The position numbers were made by a program, and so were the translations under genes. A stretch of 64,000 nt of DNA from Sporolactobacillus laevolacticus DSM 442 (GTDB taxonomy: Bacteria > Bacillota > Bacilli > Bacillales > Sporolactobacillaceae): NCBI RefSeq assembly GCF_000497245.1, contig NZ_AWTC01000001.1:366234-430233 (forward strand), read 5' to 3'. Positions 17,702-28,110 of the stretch are shown piece by piece. The number at the start of each line of letters is the position of its first letter. Position 1 is the stretch's first letter. Under the pieces are notes generated by a model. The model saw nothing but the letters and a program-made list of their open reading frames with translations. It searched no databases and was not told the DNA's origin.

Positions 17702-18841
17702 ATGAACGCTCAGGAATCACAGCCATTCATGACTGGCTTATTAATCATATTACGTGCCCTTGTTGTCTTGATCATCACAGGCTTGATTGTGTGCACCATT
17801 CTTCTTGCTGTTCGTTATGCATTGCCATTCCTCATTGCCTGCGCACTCGCTTTTTTTATTAATCCCATTGTTGCTTTCATCGAAAAAAAAATTGGGCTGC
17901 CCCGCGGAGCAGCCTCATTTGTTGTTTTATTTACTTTCTTTTCTTTGTCCATTGGAATTTTGCTGTTTGCTGCGATGGCCCTGATCAAAGGCGTCTCCTC
18001 GTTATCCCGTTCCGTTCCGGTTGAAATTCAAGTACTCATTGGGGATCTGCAAACTTTTTTCTTTTCACATCTTTTGCCTTCATGGGAACAGGCGATGCAC
18101 ATCTTTTCAGGACTTCCCAGTGGCCAGCAAAAGACGATTCAGCTAAATATAGAAAGCATGGCCGGAACACTTGTGGAGATGCTCAATGACCTGGCAAGCC
18201 AATTACTGACAAACCTTACACAATTTGTTACAACGATACCGAGCACAATGATCTCAGCCGTTTTCATTTTTCTAGCAGCTTTCTTTCTTTCGAAGGATTC
18301 TGAGCAAATTAAATACCGATTTTACTTATTCTCGACGCATTCATCCATTGGAAAACCCATTTATAGGGTATTATCTGAATTAAAAAAAACATGCATTGGT
18401 TTTGTACGAGCTCAATTTTTGCTTGTACTGATGACAATGGTACTCGTGTATATTGGTCTTGTCGTATTAAGAACTCCGCATCAATTGACCATTGCCTTAA
18501 TCACAGGACTTGTCGATCTTATCCCTTATTTAGGGACAGGCGCCATTTTTATCCCATGGATTCTTTATCAGTTTCTTATGCATCATTATTTTTTCACAAT
18601 TAGTCTGACAAGCCTTTATATCACCGCAATCATTCAGCGACAATTAATGGAACCGAAAATTTTATCCGCAAATATCGGTCTTGATCCATTAGCCTCACTC
18701 GTTGCGATCTATTTCGGTTTTCGTTGGCTCGGACTTGTCGGACTTGTTGTCGGCCCATTACTACTCGTCGTGGTTAAGACACTGTATCATTCCGGAACCT
18801 GGCAGGAGATATGGCATTATATTCTCGGAAAGAAGGTATAG
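17702..18841 (+). CDS. ytvI: YtvI-like AI-2E family membrane protein
   Basis: Polytopic membrane protein of the AI-2E/PerM transporter family. About seven or eight hydrophobic helices are visible, and the conserved C-terminal part reads GLVDLIPYLGTGAIFIPWILYQF and ANIGLDPLASLVAIYFGFRWLGLVGLVVGPLL. In Bacillus this neighbourhood encodes YtvI, annotated as a sporulation integral membrane protein of unknown substrate. The start is ATG 17702 after GGGAG; a frame extending to 17576 adds a non-conserved segment. It is the first plus-strand gene and converges on the fxsA-like gene. Confidence 0.85.
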   Translation: MNAQESQPFMTGLLIILRALVVLIITGLIVCTILLAVRYALPFLIACALAFFINPIVAFIEKKIGLPRGAASFVVLFTFFSLSIGILLFAAMALIKGVSSLSRSVPVEIQVLIGDLQTFFFSHLLPSWEQAMHIFSGLPSGQQKTIQLNIESMAGTLVEMLNDLASQLLTNLTQFVTTIPSTMISAVFIFLAAFFLSKDSEQIKYRFYLFSTHSSIGKPIYRVLSELKKTCIGFVRAQFLLVLMTMVLVYIGLVVLRTPHQLTIALITGLVDLIPYLGTGAIFIPWILYQFLMHHYFFTISLTSLYITAIIQRQLMEPKILSANIGLDPLASLVAIYFGFRWLGLVGLVVGPLLLVVVKTLYHSGTWQEIWHYILGKKV

Positions 18842-18856
18842 TGCCGCTTATTTGGT

Positions 18857-19252
18857 TTATCTGAATGAACGAAAAACAAAGCCGCCTCTGTCAAACTGTT
18901 TACGAATCCACTTTCTTACACGTAGAACGATAGCCATCCTCACCGCAGGAATCAAAAGCAGAATACCTGCACAATCGCTTAATAGTCCAGGAACACAGAG
19001 CAGGAAACCGCCAAGAAGCAGACACGCCCCATCCAACAATGGTTCGCCTGGTATCCGCCTTAGGCTCAGATCCTCGCTAATTTTCTGCACGATTGTAAAG
19101 CCCTGCCGCTTGACCGTCCAGAGTCCGATAACAATGGACAGCAGCAAAATCAGGATAAGATTGAGCCATCCAATCAGCTGGCCGACAAAAATCAAGACAC
19201 AGACCTCGGCAAGCATACAAAGAAGAAGTACAAGAAAAAATTTTTTCAGCAC
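18857..19252 (-). CDS. FxsA family membrane protein
   Basis: Small membrane protein of 131 residues with hydrophobic segments near 3-20, 24-43 and 72-100, a motif pattern (QLIGWLNLILILLLSIVIG, PGLLSDCAGILLLIPAVR) typical of FxsA, and a basic tail. E. coli FxsA sequesters the phage T7 exclusion protein; the native role is unknown. It corresponds to B. subtilis ytwI by position next to ytvI and citZ. The start is GTG 19252 after AAGGAGG. Confidence 0.85.
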   Translation of the reverse strand: MLKKFFLVLLLCMLAEVCVLIFVGQLIGWLNLILILLLSIVIGLWTVKRQGFTIVQKISEDLSLRRIPGEPLLDGACLLLGGFLLCVPGLLSDCAGILLLIPAVRMAIVLRVRKWIRKQFDRGGFVFRSFR

Positions 19253-19274
19253 GAAGCAACTCCTCCTTCAGAAA

Positions 19275-19697
19275 TCAAGCCAATCCGGCAGCTTTGGTAA
19301 TGATCGCATGCAATTCAGGTTTCTTTCTCCTAATTGATACCGGACGAAGGGATAAATCCGTCAAGCAATGCGAACTTGTCCCATCAACAAGCAGCTTTCG
19401 ATCCGCTTCTCTAAAAATTTTATAGTTAAAGCTCATCTTTATACTGTCATAAGCTGCTAATGTTGTTTCAACAAGGACTGTATCATCATATAGAGCCGGC
19501 GAATGATAGTGTACTTCGATGCCAAGAACAGGCATCATGACTCCCTCTTCCTCAATCGCTCTATAGGAAAGACCACATTGCCGAATCCAGTCTGTCCGCG
19601 CAATTTCAAACCAATTCACATATTGACTATGGTGCACAATCCCCATTTTATCCGTTTCATTATACCGAACGACAATTTTCGTCGTAGCTACATTCAT
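19275..19697 (-). CDS. Acyl-CoA thioesterase, 4HBT (YbgC-like) hotdog fold
   Basis: Predicted to hydrolyse acyl-CoA thioesters in the cytosol. The 140 residues show the YbgC/4-hydroxybenzoyl-CoA thioesterase pattern: RYNETDKMGIVHHSQYVNWFEIARTDW, with the catalytic Asp in ETDKMG, followed by VHYHSPALYDDTVLVET. The ATG at 19697 has GGAG 9 nt upstream. It is 22 bp before the fxsA-like gene and likely co-transcribed. The physiological substrate is not deducible. Two palindromes lie upstream (19770-19789, 19814-19834). Confidence 0.88.
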   Translation of the reverse strand: MNVATTKIVVRYNETDKMGIVHHSQYVNWFEIARTDWIRQCGLSYRAIEEEGVMMPVLGIEVHYHSPALYDDTVLVETTLAAYDSIKMSFNYKIFREADRKLLVDGTSSHCLTDLSLRPVSIRRKKPELHAIITKAAGLA

Positions 19698-19769
19698 CGT
19701 TAATCACTCCAGAATTTCAAGTTTGGCAAAATTAATAGATGGTGTTGAACAACCAAATTTTGAATTGAC

Positions 19770-19789
19770 GTGTGAAACATGATTCACAC
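19770..19789. promoter_or_regulatory. GTGTGAA palindrome with 6-nt spacer before the thioesterase
   Basis: Perfect inverted repeat GTGTGAAACATGATTCACAC, 73 bp upstream of the thioesterase ATG. Its half-sites are identical to those of the palindrome upstream of icd, but the spacer is 6 rather than 4 nt. Confidence 0.45.
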
Positions 19790-19813
19790 ACCCTTGACCG
19801 CGATCGACGCTCC

Positions 19814-19834
19814 CAAAATAACAATGTTATTTTG
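19814..19834. repeat. Perfect 9-bp inverted repeat downstream of pyk
   Basis: CAAAATAAC and GTTATTTTG flank a 3-nt loop. It lies between the pyk terminator and the thioesterase. It could be an operator or a secondary terminator element; no T-run supports the latter. Confidence 0.4.
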
Positions 19835-19840
19835 CGAAGC

Positions 19841-19882
19841 CTAAAAGATAAGAGAAGGCGCAGGTACGCGCCTTCTCTTATC
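19841..19882 (-). terminator. Strong terminator of the pfkA-pyk operon
   Basis: Perfect 15-bp stem (19868-19882 with 19847-19861), 6-nt loop, followed by TTTTAGG on the minus strand, about 75 bp after the pyk stop. Confidence 0.85.
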
Positions 19883-19955
19883 ATAAACGAAGAAACTGAA
19901 GAATAAAAATAAAGTGTTTCGATTTCGGGAAAACCCAAAATCCACCTAAAGCTCA

Positions 19956-21398
19956 TTACGCTTGTGTCAGTTCTTCACCAACAACATGCACTCTCATAAG
20001 GTTTGTTTTGCCTGATGCTGCTACAGGAAGTCCGGCAGTGATCACAACAAGATCTCCGTCTTTTACAAGTTCAGTTTTCTTGCCACTATCTACTGCGATT
20101 TCGAACATTTCGTCAGTTGTCGTAGCTGATTCGCTCAGAACCGGAGTTACGCCCCAAGCAAGTGTCAGTTTTTGCGCAACACGTTTTGAATTCGTAACCG
20201 CAATGATTGGCGCTTTTGGACGGTAGTGAGAAACGACGCTTGCCGTATAGCCACTGACCGTTGAAGAAATAATAGCGCCAACGTTGAGATTAAGCGCTGT
20301 GTGAGCAACAGCTTCACCGATTGCAGCTGTTACAGTTGGTTCACTTGAATCGCTCAATTTCTTCAGAATCGACTTGTAATCCAAAGCTGATTCAGCTTTA
20401 ACTGCAATGTTTTTCATTGTCGTAACGGCTTCAACCGGCCATTTACCGGAAGCAGATTCACCAGAAAGCATTGTTGCATCGGTACCGTCAAAAATTGCGT
20501 TTGCAACGTCGCTTGCTTCGGCGCGAGTACAACGAGGGTTGCGGATCATTGAGTCAAGCATCTGAGTTGCGGTAATAACTGTCTTACCTGCCTTATTACA
20601 CATCTTGATCAATCGTTTCTGAACAAGCGGTACATCTTCTGCTGGAATTTCGACACCAAGGTCACCACGGGCAATCATAAGGCCATCGGAAACTTCGAGG
20701 ATTTCTTCGATGTTGTCAACAGCTTCTTGGCTTTCAATTTTAGGGAAGATATGAACATCTTCTGCACCGTGTTCTTTGCAAAGATTGCGAATGTCAATAA
20801 CATCTGATGCGTGACGAACGAAAGATGCTGCGATAAAATCGATGCCTTCGCCAATACCGAAAACAATATCGTTTGCATCTTTTTCAGTCATACCAGGAAG
20901 ATTGATGCTGACATTAGGTACGATAATACCTTTTTTGCTTTTCAGAACGCCTGTGTTCAAAATCTTATTGTGGATGAGTCCAGCTGCTTTGTCGATACCG
21001 GTAACTTCGAGTTCAACGAGGCCGTCATCGATCAGAATTTTTGAGCCAACATTTACATCATCGATCAGTTCAGCATAAGTAATTGAGAATTTGTCAGCTG
21101 TTCCCGCAACTTCTGTTGTAGAGATATCAACCGATTTGCCTTCTTCCAGCAAAACTTCTGGAGTTGCCATATCATGAGTACGAATTTCCGGACCCTTTGT
21201 ATCCAGCAAAATACCGATTGTTTTGCCAGTAATCTTCATTGCTTCACGAAGGTTAAGTACTTTTTGATGATGTTCTTCATGATCACCATGTGAGAAGTTG
21301 AAACGTGCAACATTCATTCCTGCGTTGATCATTTTAACAAGCGTATCAACTTGATCACTTGCAGGTCCCAGTGTACAAACAATCTTTGTCTTTTTCAT
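19956..21398 (-). CDS. pyk: Pyruvate kinase (short form)
   Basis: Converts PEP and ADP to pyruvate and ATP, the last glycolytic step. [13 protein letters not shown] opens the TIM barrel, [13 protein letters not shown] and [12 protein letters not shown] are signature regions, and the conserved [10 protein letters not shown] is present. The product has 480 residues and ends right after the allosteric C domain ([12 protein letters not shown]); B. subtilis and Geobacillus enzymes carry about 100 further residues (a PEP-utilizer-like extension) absent here. GGAGG lies 11 nt before the ATG. It follows pfkA by 22 bp. Confidence 0.96.
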   Translation of the reverse strand: MKKTKIVCTLGPASDQVDTLVKMINAGMNVARFNFSHGDHEEHHQKVLNLREAMKITGKTIGILLDTKGPEIRTHDMATPEVLLEEGKSVDISTTEVAGTADKFSITYAELIDDVNVGSKILIDDGLVELEVTGIDKAAGLIHNKILNTGVLKSKKGIIVPNVSINLPGMTEKDANDIVFGIGEGIDFIAASFVRHASDVIDIRNLCKEHGAEDVHIFPKIESQEAVDNIEEILEVSDGLMIARGDLGVEIPAEDVPLVQKRLIKMCNKAGKTVITATQMLDSMIRNPRCTRAEASDVANAIFDGTDATMLSGESASGKWPVEAVTTMKNIAVKAESALDYKSILKKLSDSSEPTVTAAIGEAVAHTALNLNVGAIISSTVSGYTASVVSHYRPKAPIIAVTNSKRVAQKLTLAWGVTPVLSESATTTDEMFEIAVDSGKKTELVKDGDLVVITAGLPVAASGKTNLMRVHVVGEELTQA

Positions 21399-21420
21399 TT
21401 AAGTAATTCCCTCCAGCATT

Positions 21421-22398
<978 letters not shown>

Positions 22399-22409
22399 TT
22401 AGTGTCCCT

Positions 22410-22439
22410 ACTTTAGAGGAAGTTCGAAAAGTTTGGCAA
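22410..22439 (-). promoter_or_regulatory. Candidate sigma-A promoter of pfkA-pyk
   Basis: Minus-strand TTGCCA (22434-22439), 18-bp spacer, TAAAGT (22410-22415), 30 bp before the pfkA ATG. One arm of the 22422-22460 dyad lies inside the spacer. Confidence 0.5.
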
Positions 22440-22460
22440 TTTTTGTCTTCTTTTTCGAAC
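22422..22460. repeat. Dyad GTTCGAAAA/TTTTCGAAC, possible fragment of a dispersed repeat
   Basis: Perfect 9-bp arms at 22422-22430 and 22452-22460. The right edge TTTCGAACAG-A-CTCT resembles the ends of the repeats at 36.6 kb and 62.06 kb. It surrounds the pfkA promoter candidate, so it could equally be an operator. Confidence 0.4.
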
Positions 22461-22468
22461 AGACTCTC

Positions 22469-23476
22469 TCATTGCCTATCTGATGAATAAGAAAATATTG
22501 AATGATTGGTTAGATTCTCTTGGACTGTGTCATAATTGCCGATCGCGCGATACTTTGCTAATCGCTGTTCACGAACTTGGTCAGCGCTTAACTGGCTTAA
22601 TTCCGTCAGTGATTCAATGAGTGCATGATCAATGAGGTCTGCCTGCTTTTTCGGATCATGATGAGCACCGCCCAAAACCTCCGGAATCAGTTTATCAATA
22701 ATGCCAAGTTTTTTCAAATCGGATCCTGTAATTTTCATCGTTTTTGCTGCTTCTTCCGCCTTACCGGCGTCTTTCCATAGCAATGCGGCCGCTCCTTCAG
22801 GAGAAATGACCGAGTACCATGAGTTTTCCAGCATGAGAATTTGATTGCCAACGCCGATCGCTAATGCGCCGCCGCTCGCGCCTTCCCCAATGACAACACA
22901 GATAACCGGGACGGACAACCATGACATTTCATAAAGATTTCTGGCGATTGCTTCACTTTGGCCGCGTTCCTCTGCCGCCTTTCCTGGAAAAGCACCCTTA
23001 GTATCAATGAAAGTTATGATCGGACGATGAAACTTGTCCGCTTGCTTCATAAGACGCAATGCTTTTCGGTATCCCTCAGGGTGAGGACTGCCGAAATTTC
23101 TCTTAATGTTCTCTTTCGTGTCACGTCCGCGCTGTTCACCAATTACAGTTACCGGATGGCCGTGAAATTTCGCGATACCGCCGACGATCGCCGGATCATC
23201 TCCGTAAAGACGATCACCATGGCACTCCACAAAATCTGTGAAAAGCAGTGGAATATAGTCGAGGGTTGTCGGTCTGTTCAACTTTCTTGCGACCCGCACG
23301 CGTTCCCAAGGAGTCATGCTTCCGTATGTTTCTTTTTCAAGAGCGGCCAGCCGTTCCTGAAGGCTGTTCAATTCATCGGAAAGATCGATACCTTTCTCAT
23401 CCATGAACTGTTTCAATTCTGAAATTTTACCTTTAAGCTCCAAAATCGGCTTTTCAAAATCTAGTTCTGGTCCCAT
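22469..23476 (-). CDS. accA: Acetyl-CoA carboxylase carboxyltransferase subunit alpha
   Basis: With AccD forms the carboxyltransferase that makes malonyl-CoA for fatty acid synthesis. Crotonase-fold motifs include [44 protein letters not shown] and [12 protein letters not shown]. The 335 residues fit, with a slightly longer tail than the 325 of B. subtilis. GGAGGTG precedes the ATG at 23476, which overlaps the end of accD by 16 bp, so the two subunits are translationally coupled. Confidence 0.96.
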   Translation of the reverse strand: MGPELDFEKPILELKGKISELKQFMDEKGIDLSDELNSLQERLAALEKETYGSMTPWERVRVARKLNRPTTLDYIPLLFTDFVECHGDRLYGDDPAIVGGIAKFHGHPVTVIGEQRGRDTKENIKRNFGSPHPEGYRKALRLMKQADKFHRPIITFIDTKGAFPGKAAEERGQSEAIARNLYEMSWLSVPVICVVIGEGASGGALAIGVGNQILMLENSWYSVISPEGAAALLWKDAGKAEEAAKTMKITGSDLKKLGIIDKLIPEVLGGAHHDPKKQADLIDHALIESLTELSQLSADQVREQRLAKYRAIGNYDTVQENLTNHSIFSYSSDRQ

Positions 23477-24330
23477 CCTGCGGCACCTCCTTCAGCGTGG
23501 ATCGACAATACCCGCCCTAACACAGTCCTCAATTCGGACCTTGAAACGACTTGATCGAGCTGACCATGATTCAGCAAAAATTCAGCGGTCTGAAAATCTT
23601 CCGGCAATTCTTCACCGATGGTTTGCTCAATAATCCGACGTCCGGCAAATCCAATCAGAGCGCCCGGCTCAGCAAAATTGTAATCGCCAAGAGAAGCAAA
23701 GCTTGCCGAAACCCCACCCGTTGTCGGGTGGGTCATGATCGAAATATAAAGACCGCCATTTTCACTGAACTCTTTCAAAGCGGCACTTGTCTTCGCCATT
23801 TGCATCAGGCTGAGCACACCTTCCTGCATACGTGCGCCGCCGGATGCAGAGAAAATAAGAACAGGAATGCCGTTTTTGTTCGCATATTCAATCATGCGGG
23901 TGATTTTTTCACCGACGACGGATCCCATGCTGCCCATACGGAATCCTTTGTCCATAATGGCAACGGCGCAATCAAATCCTTCGATCAGACCTTTTCCTGT
24001 CCAGACCGCTTCGTTCAAATTCGTTTTCTTTCGATCCGACTCCAGCTTGTTCATATAATTTGGGAACTGAAGCGGATTTAGCGAAACCATGTCCTTGTCA
24101 AATTCAACGTATGAACCTTGGTCGAAAAGCATTTCTGCTCGATCACGGGCTCCTATTGGATAATGATACCCGCATGACTGGCAGACAAACAAATTCTTTT
24201 TCAACTCTTTGACATACATGATCTTTTTACACTTCGGACACTTTCGGACAATGCCTTCAGGAACATCTTGTCTTGCTTTTGCGGATGGGACTGTTGCATA
24301 CTTTTTTTTCTTAGTAAAAAAGTCCTTCAT
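23461..24330 (-). CDS. accD: Acetyl-CoA carboxylase carboxyltransferase subunit beta
   Basis: Beta half of the carboxyltransferase. The N-terminal C4 zinc ribbon (CPKCKKIMY...CQSCGYHYP, near 31-54) and the crotonase core ([49 protein letters not shown]) are present. The start is ATG 24330 ([10 protein letters not shown]), 10 nt after GAGGGTG; an in-frame GTG at 24342 overlaps that site. The product has 289 residues. It is first in accD-accA, followed by pfkA-pyk. Confidence 0.96.
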   Translation of the reverse strand: MKDFFTKKKKYATVPSAKARQDVPEGIVRKCPKCKKIMYVKELKKNLFVCQSCGYHYPIGARDRAEMLFDQGSYVEFDKDMVSLNPLQFPNYMNKLESDRKKTNLNEAVWTGKGLIEGFDCAVAIMDKGFRMGSMGSVVGEKITRMIEYANKNGIPVLIFSASGGARMQEGVLSLMQMAKTSAALKEFSENGGLYISIMTHPTTGGVSASFASLGDYNFAEPGALIGFAGRRIIEQTIGEELPEDFQTAEFLLNHGQLDQVVSRSELRTVLGRVLSIHAEGGAAGWDQN

Positions 24331-24687
24331 CAAGTATATCACCCTCTTACTTTGTCAAAGCCTGAAATTTAACCTATCTAACAACATGTCACTATTTCTT
24401 CACTTATATTTCATGGAATCGTCGATTGTTAAGTCCATATGATCGAATAAATCAATGAGATAAATGCTTTTCAGTAATAAGTAACGATAAAATGAATGGT
24501 CAACAACATGTCTGTAAGTCGGCTTTGTTGGCTAGTGTGGCTTCCGCAAAAATCCCAAACCACATTATTATATCAAAGGTTCCGTAAAAACATAAGGCAC
24601 ATAAGTCAAATCCGGAAGTCTTGCGGGACAGCTTCAATTTAACTGCCTGATTTCCTATGTCTGCATATGCGGATCCTTCAATCGCTA
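24331..24687 (-). promoter_or_regulatory. accD upstream region; no gene seen
   Basis: The gap of 357 bp holds no convincing frame. A weak sigma-A candidate on the minus strand is TTAACA (24427-24432), 18-bp spacer, TATAAG (24403-24408), about 70 bp before accD. No dnaE terminator and no FapR-type palindrome were recognised. The malic enzyme gene found here in B. subtilis (ytsJ) is absent. Confidence 0.35.
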
Positions 24688-27600
24688 TTATACAAAAAGC
24701 CCACTGTACTTGATCATAACATTTTTCTCTCCAAGAAGTCTCCTGATTCCTTCGATGAATGTTTTATTCAAATTCACCGCATATTTTGGCGCCAAAGCTA
24801 TGGTTTTGTTGTTCGATTCATAGTACAGCACTACTCGATGCTCGCCAGGATCTTTCTCAATTGACGACTTCACCTGTTCTAGCAATTGAGAATGATAATG
24901 TGCCTGATCGATTTTCAAAAAAAGAACTGCACGTCGGTCGGACAGGTAGTCTGTCAATTTCGTTGCCCGAAGAATGGTGAGTTGTGGCACACCGCCTTCC
25001 TTTCCTTCAGAACGTTTTGCCTGAAGGACAACGAGTTGCCCATCATGAATAATCTCCTGAATCTTTTCAAATTGGGCCGGAAAGCACACGGCATCGATCA
25101 TTCCTGTTTCATCACCCGCTGAAAAGAAAGCCATAAGCTGTCCAGACTTTGTTTTGATCCTTTTCAGATGCTCTACCATGGCCGTTAGCGTGACCGTTTC
25201 TCCTTCTGAGTATTTTTCTGTCTCGCCAACCGTCAGAACAGAGTCCGGCAACCGGTTTCTATACTCACTCAGAGGATGGGCAGATAAATAGAAACCCAAA
25301 GCCTCACGCTCATAGTGCAGTTTTTCATCGGAACTAAGAGGCGGCACGTCCGTATAATCGGTTTCTTCATTCTCAGGAATAAGAAATGAGGTTTGACCGC
25401 CGTTCATTTTCTGTTCTTCTTCCCCTGCACCTAAAGCTCTGTCCAGTGTTGCCAGTAAAATTGCGCGATCTATGCCAAACGAATCAAAAGCGCCTGCAAA
25501 AACCATTGATTCTATGGCCTTCCGATTTACCTTTCTGGCCGACACCCTGCGGCAAAAATCATAAAGACTCTTAAAAGGTCCATTTTTTTTTCGTTCTCGC
25601 ACCAAATCATCGGCAGCCCCGTTGCCTACATTTTTAATACCTGAGAGCCCAAAGCGTATCGCGGCTCCTGACGGTTCAAAACCCGTCATGCTTTCATTCA
25701 CCGAAGGGGGCAAAAGCTGAATTCCTCGACTTTTCATCTCATGAAGTGTCGCTTCAATCTTATCCGAATTTCCAATGATTCCGGAAAGATGAGCAGCCAT
25801 GAATGCCTCGGGAAAGTGTGTCTTTAAATAAGCAAGACGATACGTAATAAAACTATAAGCGACTGCATGTGAACGGTTGAATCCATAGTTGGCGAACCGC
25901 ACAATTAAATCAAAAATCCTAACTGCTGTTTCCTGTGGATAATGATTCTGAGCGCATCCTGCAATAAACGTTTTTTTCTGGTCTTCAAGCAATTCACGTT
26001 TTTTCTTTGAAACTGCGCGGCGCAAAATATCTGCCTGCCCAAGCGAATAGCCAGCCATTTGGACAGCTATTTGCATGATCTGTTCCTGATAGACAAGCAC
26101 GCCATAAGTTTGTTTGAGGATTGGTTCCAGATCAGGATGAGAGTAGACGATTTTTTCCTCCCCGTGCTTTCTGCGCACATAATGATCGATAAATTGAACA
26201 GGCCCCGGGCGGTACAGTGCAATGACGGCAACAATGTCCTCAAACTCTGTGGGCTTTAGTTTACGAAGCACTTGTCGCATACCATCCGACTCAAGCTGAA
26301 AAATACCCATTGTATCTCCGCTGCTTAATAATTTAAAAGTTTCAGGATCATCAAGAGGAATCGTTTCTGTAGACAATTCGTCATTATTAACCAATGACGT
26401 CCTTTGAATCACATCTCTCATGAATGTCAGATTACGCAAACCGAGAAAATCAATTTTCAATAAACCAAGCGATTCTAAAATCGTCATTGGATACTGGGTA
26501 AGCGGAATGCCGTCATGCCCTTTCTGCACCGGTACAGACTCAGTCAGCGGCTGGTCACTTAAAATAACACCTGCAGCGTGTATTGAGGAATGCCTAGGTA
26601 AGCCCTCAATCTGACGAGCAAGCGAAAATAAATCTGCCGCATCTTCAGACGAGTCTACCAGATCGCGCAATTTTGCCGACCCCTGATAAGCCTTCTCCAA
26701 GGTCATCTTGGGTGCCCCGGGGATCAGTCTTGCTATTCGGTCAGCAAGGCGGGGATCCCTGGCCAGCACGCGTCCGACATCACGTATCGCCGCCTTTGCC
26801 GCCAACGTGCCAAATGTAATAATTTGTGCCACATGTGCACGTCCATATTTTTTAAAAGCATAATCAATCATTTTATCCCGATCAACATCTGGAAAATCCA
26901 AATCAATATCCGGCATAGTTACCCGTTCTGGATTAAGAAATCGTTCAAAAAGCAGATTGTACTTTATCGGGTCAACCTCAGTGATCTTCAATGCGTAAGC
27001 AACAAGCGAGCCGGCAGCGGATCCTCGCCCAGGTCCAGGCATAAATCCTGATTCTCTTGCGTGATCTACAAGATCAGCAACAATCAAGAAATAATCATTG
27101 AAGCCCATTTTATTGATAACGGTCAGTTCATGATTCAGGCGATCTCGAATTTGATCGGTAATCACTGAATATCTGACTGATAGTCCCTGGACACAGGCGT
27201 CTCTGAGCAACTGTTCGGCAGTTCTTTCGTCAGGAAGTGGAAATGCGGGAAATCTTACTCTGTTAAATGAGAAAGTGACCTGACAAGCTGCAGCAATCCT
27301 CTGGGTCAGTTCTAATGTTTCCGGAAGGTCGGAAAATTTGTTTGCCATTTCCTGCGTTGTCTTGAATTCCATATCCGGATTCTCATGCTTCTGATCGGCT
27401 AATTTCATACCGTCACGAATACTTTTCAAGCAGGCATGTGCCTTAGCTTCCCCTTTATTGAGATAATGGATGCTGCTGGAAGCCACAATCGGTATGGACA
27501 GTCGGCTGCTCAGTCCACGTATTCGTTTCTCAATAGTTTGTTCGCCGACTTTGCCATGCCGCTGAAGCTCTAGGAAAAAGCGATTGCTGAAAACTGCCTG

Positions 27601-28080
27601 AAGGCGGGCAGCCAATTGCTCGGCCTGCTGATCTTTTCCCAATGCAAGCAGCCGGTCGATCGGACCATCTGGCCCGCCGGACAACGCGATTACCCCTAAC
27701 GCATAATTCTCGAGTTGAGAGAGGGGGACACGACCACTTTCCGACATTTGTACAATGGATGATAGTTTCACGAGATGCTTATAGCCTAAATTATTTTGTG
27801 CCAGCAAGGTGAGAATCGTACCCTCGGATTGCATATTCGTTCTCAAAGCTGACCCGTCCTTTAATTCGTCATCTACAGACAGCTCCATTCCGATAACCGG
27901 ATGAATTCCTTCTCGCTTACAGGCGTTGTAAAACGGAATTACACCATACATCACATCTCGATCTGTTAAAGCGAGTGCTTTTTGACCAGCACTTTTTGCC
28001 AGATTAACTAAATCGTCGATCCGGCAGGTACTGTCCAATAAACTATATTCACTATGCACATGGAGATGGACAAATGGCAT
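24688..28080 (-). CDS. dnaE: DNA polymerase III alpha subunit DnaE
   Basis: Error-prone lagging-strand replicase that extends RNA primers before handing over to PolC. The N-terminal PHP domain opens with HLHVHSEYSLLDS; the catalytic palm carries PGRGSAAGSL and the Asp triad in PDIDLDFPDVDRD; fingers, a helix-hairpin-helix (FGLSGIKNVGNGAADDLV) and an OB fold (VTLTAMVEHLKRIKTKSGQLMAF) follow. The 1130 residues are typical of DnaE1-type and too short for PolC. AAAGGGG precedes the ATG. nrnA lies 30 bp upstream. Confidence 0.96.
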   Translation of the reverse strand: MPFVHLHVHSEYSLLDSTCRIDDLVNLAKSAGQKALALTDRDVMYGVIPFYNACKREGIHPVIGMELSVDDELKDGSALRTNMQSEGTILTLLAQNNLGYKHLVKLSSIVQMSESGRVPLSQLENYALGVIALSGGPDGPIDRLLALGKDQQAEQLAARLQAVFSNRFFLELQRHGKVGEQTIEKRIRGLSSRLSIPIVASSSIHYLNKGEAKAHACLKSIRDGMKLADQKHENPDMEFKTTQEMANKFSDLPETLELTQRIAAACQVTFSFNRVRFPAFPLPDERTAEQLLRDACVQGLSVRYSVITDQIRDRLNHELTVINKMGFNDYFLIVADLVDHARESGFMPGPGRGSAAGSLVAYALKITEVDPIKYNLLFERFLNPERVTMPDIDLDFPDVDRDKMIDYAFKKYGRAHVAQIITFGTLAAKAAIRDVGRVLARDPRLADRIARLIPGAPKMTLEKAYQGSAKLRDLVDSSEDAADLFSLARQIEGLPRHSSIHAAGVILSDQPLTESVPVQKGHDGIPLTQYPMTILESLGLLKIDFLGLRNLTFMRDVIQRTSLVNNDELSTETIPLDDPETFKLLSSGDTMGIFQLESDGMRQVLRKLKPTEFEDIVAVIALYRPGPVQFIDHYVRRKHGEEKIVYSHPDLEPILKQTYGVLVYQEQIMQIAVQMAGYSLGQADILRRAVSKKKRELLEDQKKTFIAGCAQNHYPQETAVRIFDLIVRFANYGFNRSHAVAYSFITYRLAYLKTHFPEAFMAAHLSGIIGNSDKIEATLHEMKSRGIQLLPPSVNESMTGFEPSGAAIRFGLSGIKNVGNGAADDLVRERKKNGPFKSLYDFCRRVSARKVNRKAIESMVFAGAFDSFGIDRAILLATLDRALGAGEEEQKMNGGQTSFLIPENEETDYTDVPPLSSDEKLHYEREALGFYLSAHPLSEYRNRLPDSVLTVGETEKYSEGETVTLTAMVEHLKRIKTKSGQLMAFFSAGDETGMIDAVCFPAQFEKIQEIIHDGQLVVLQAKRSEGKEGGVPQLTILRATKLTDYLSDRRAVLFLKIDQAHYHSQLLEQVKSSIEKDPGEHRVVLYYESNNKTIALAPKYAVNLNKTFIEGIRRLLGEKNVMIKYSGLFV

Positions 28081-28110
28081 ACTTCTGGTCCCCTTTCACA
28101 AATACTTCAC

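Noticed and set aside
19732-19956. Minus-strand frame of 74 codons after pyk
   Set aside because: It contains the pyk terminator stem and has no ribosome site or family similarity.
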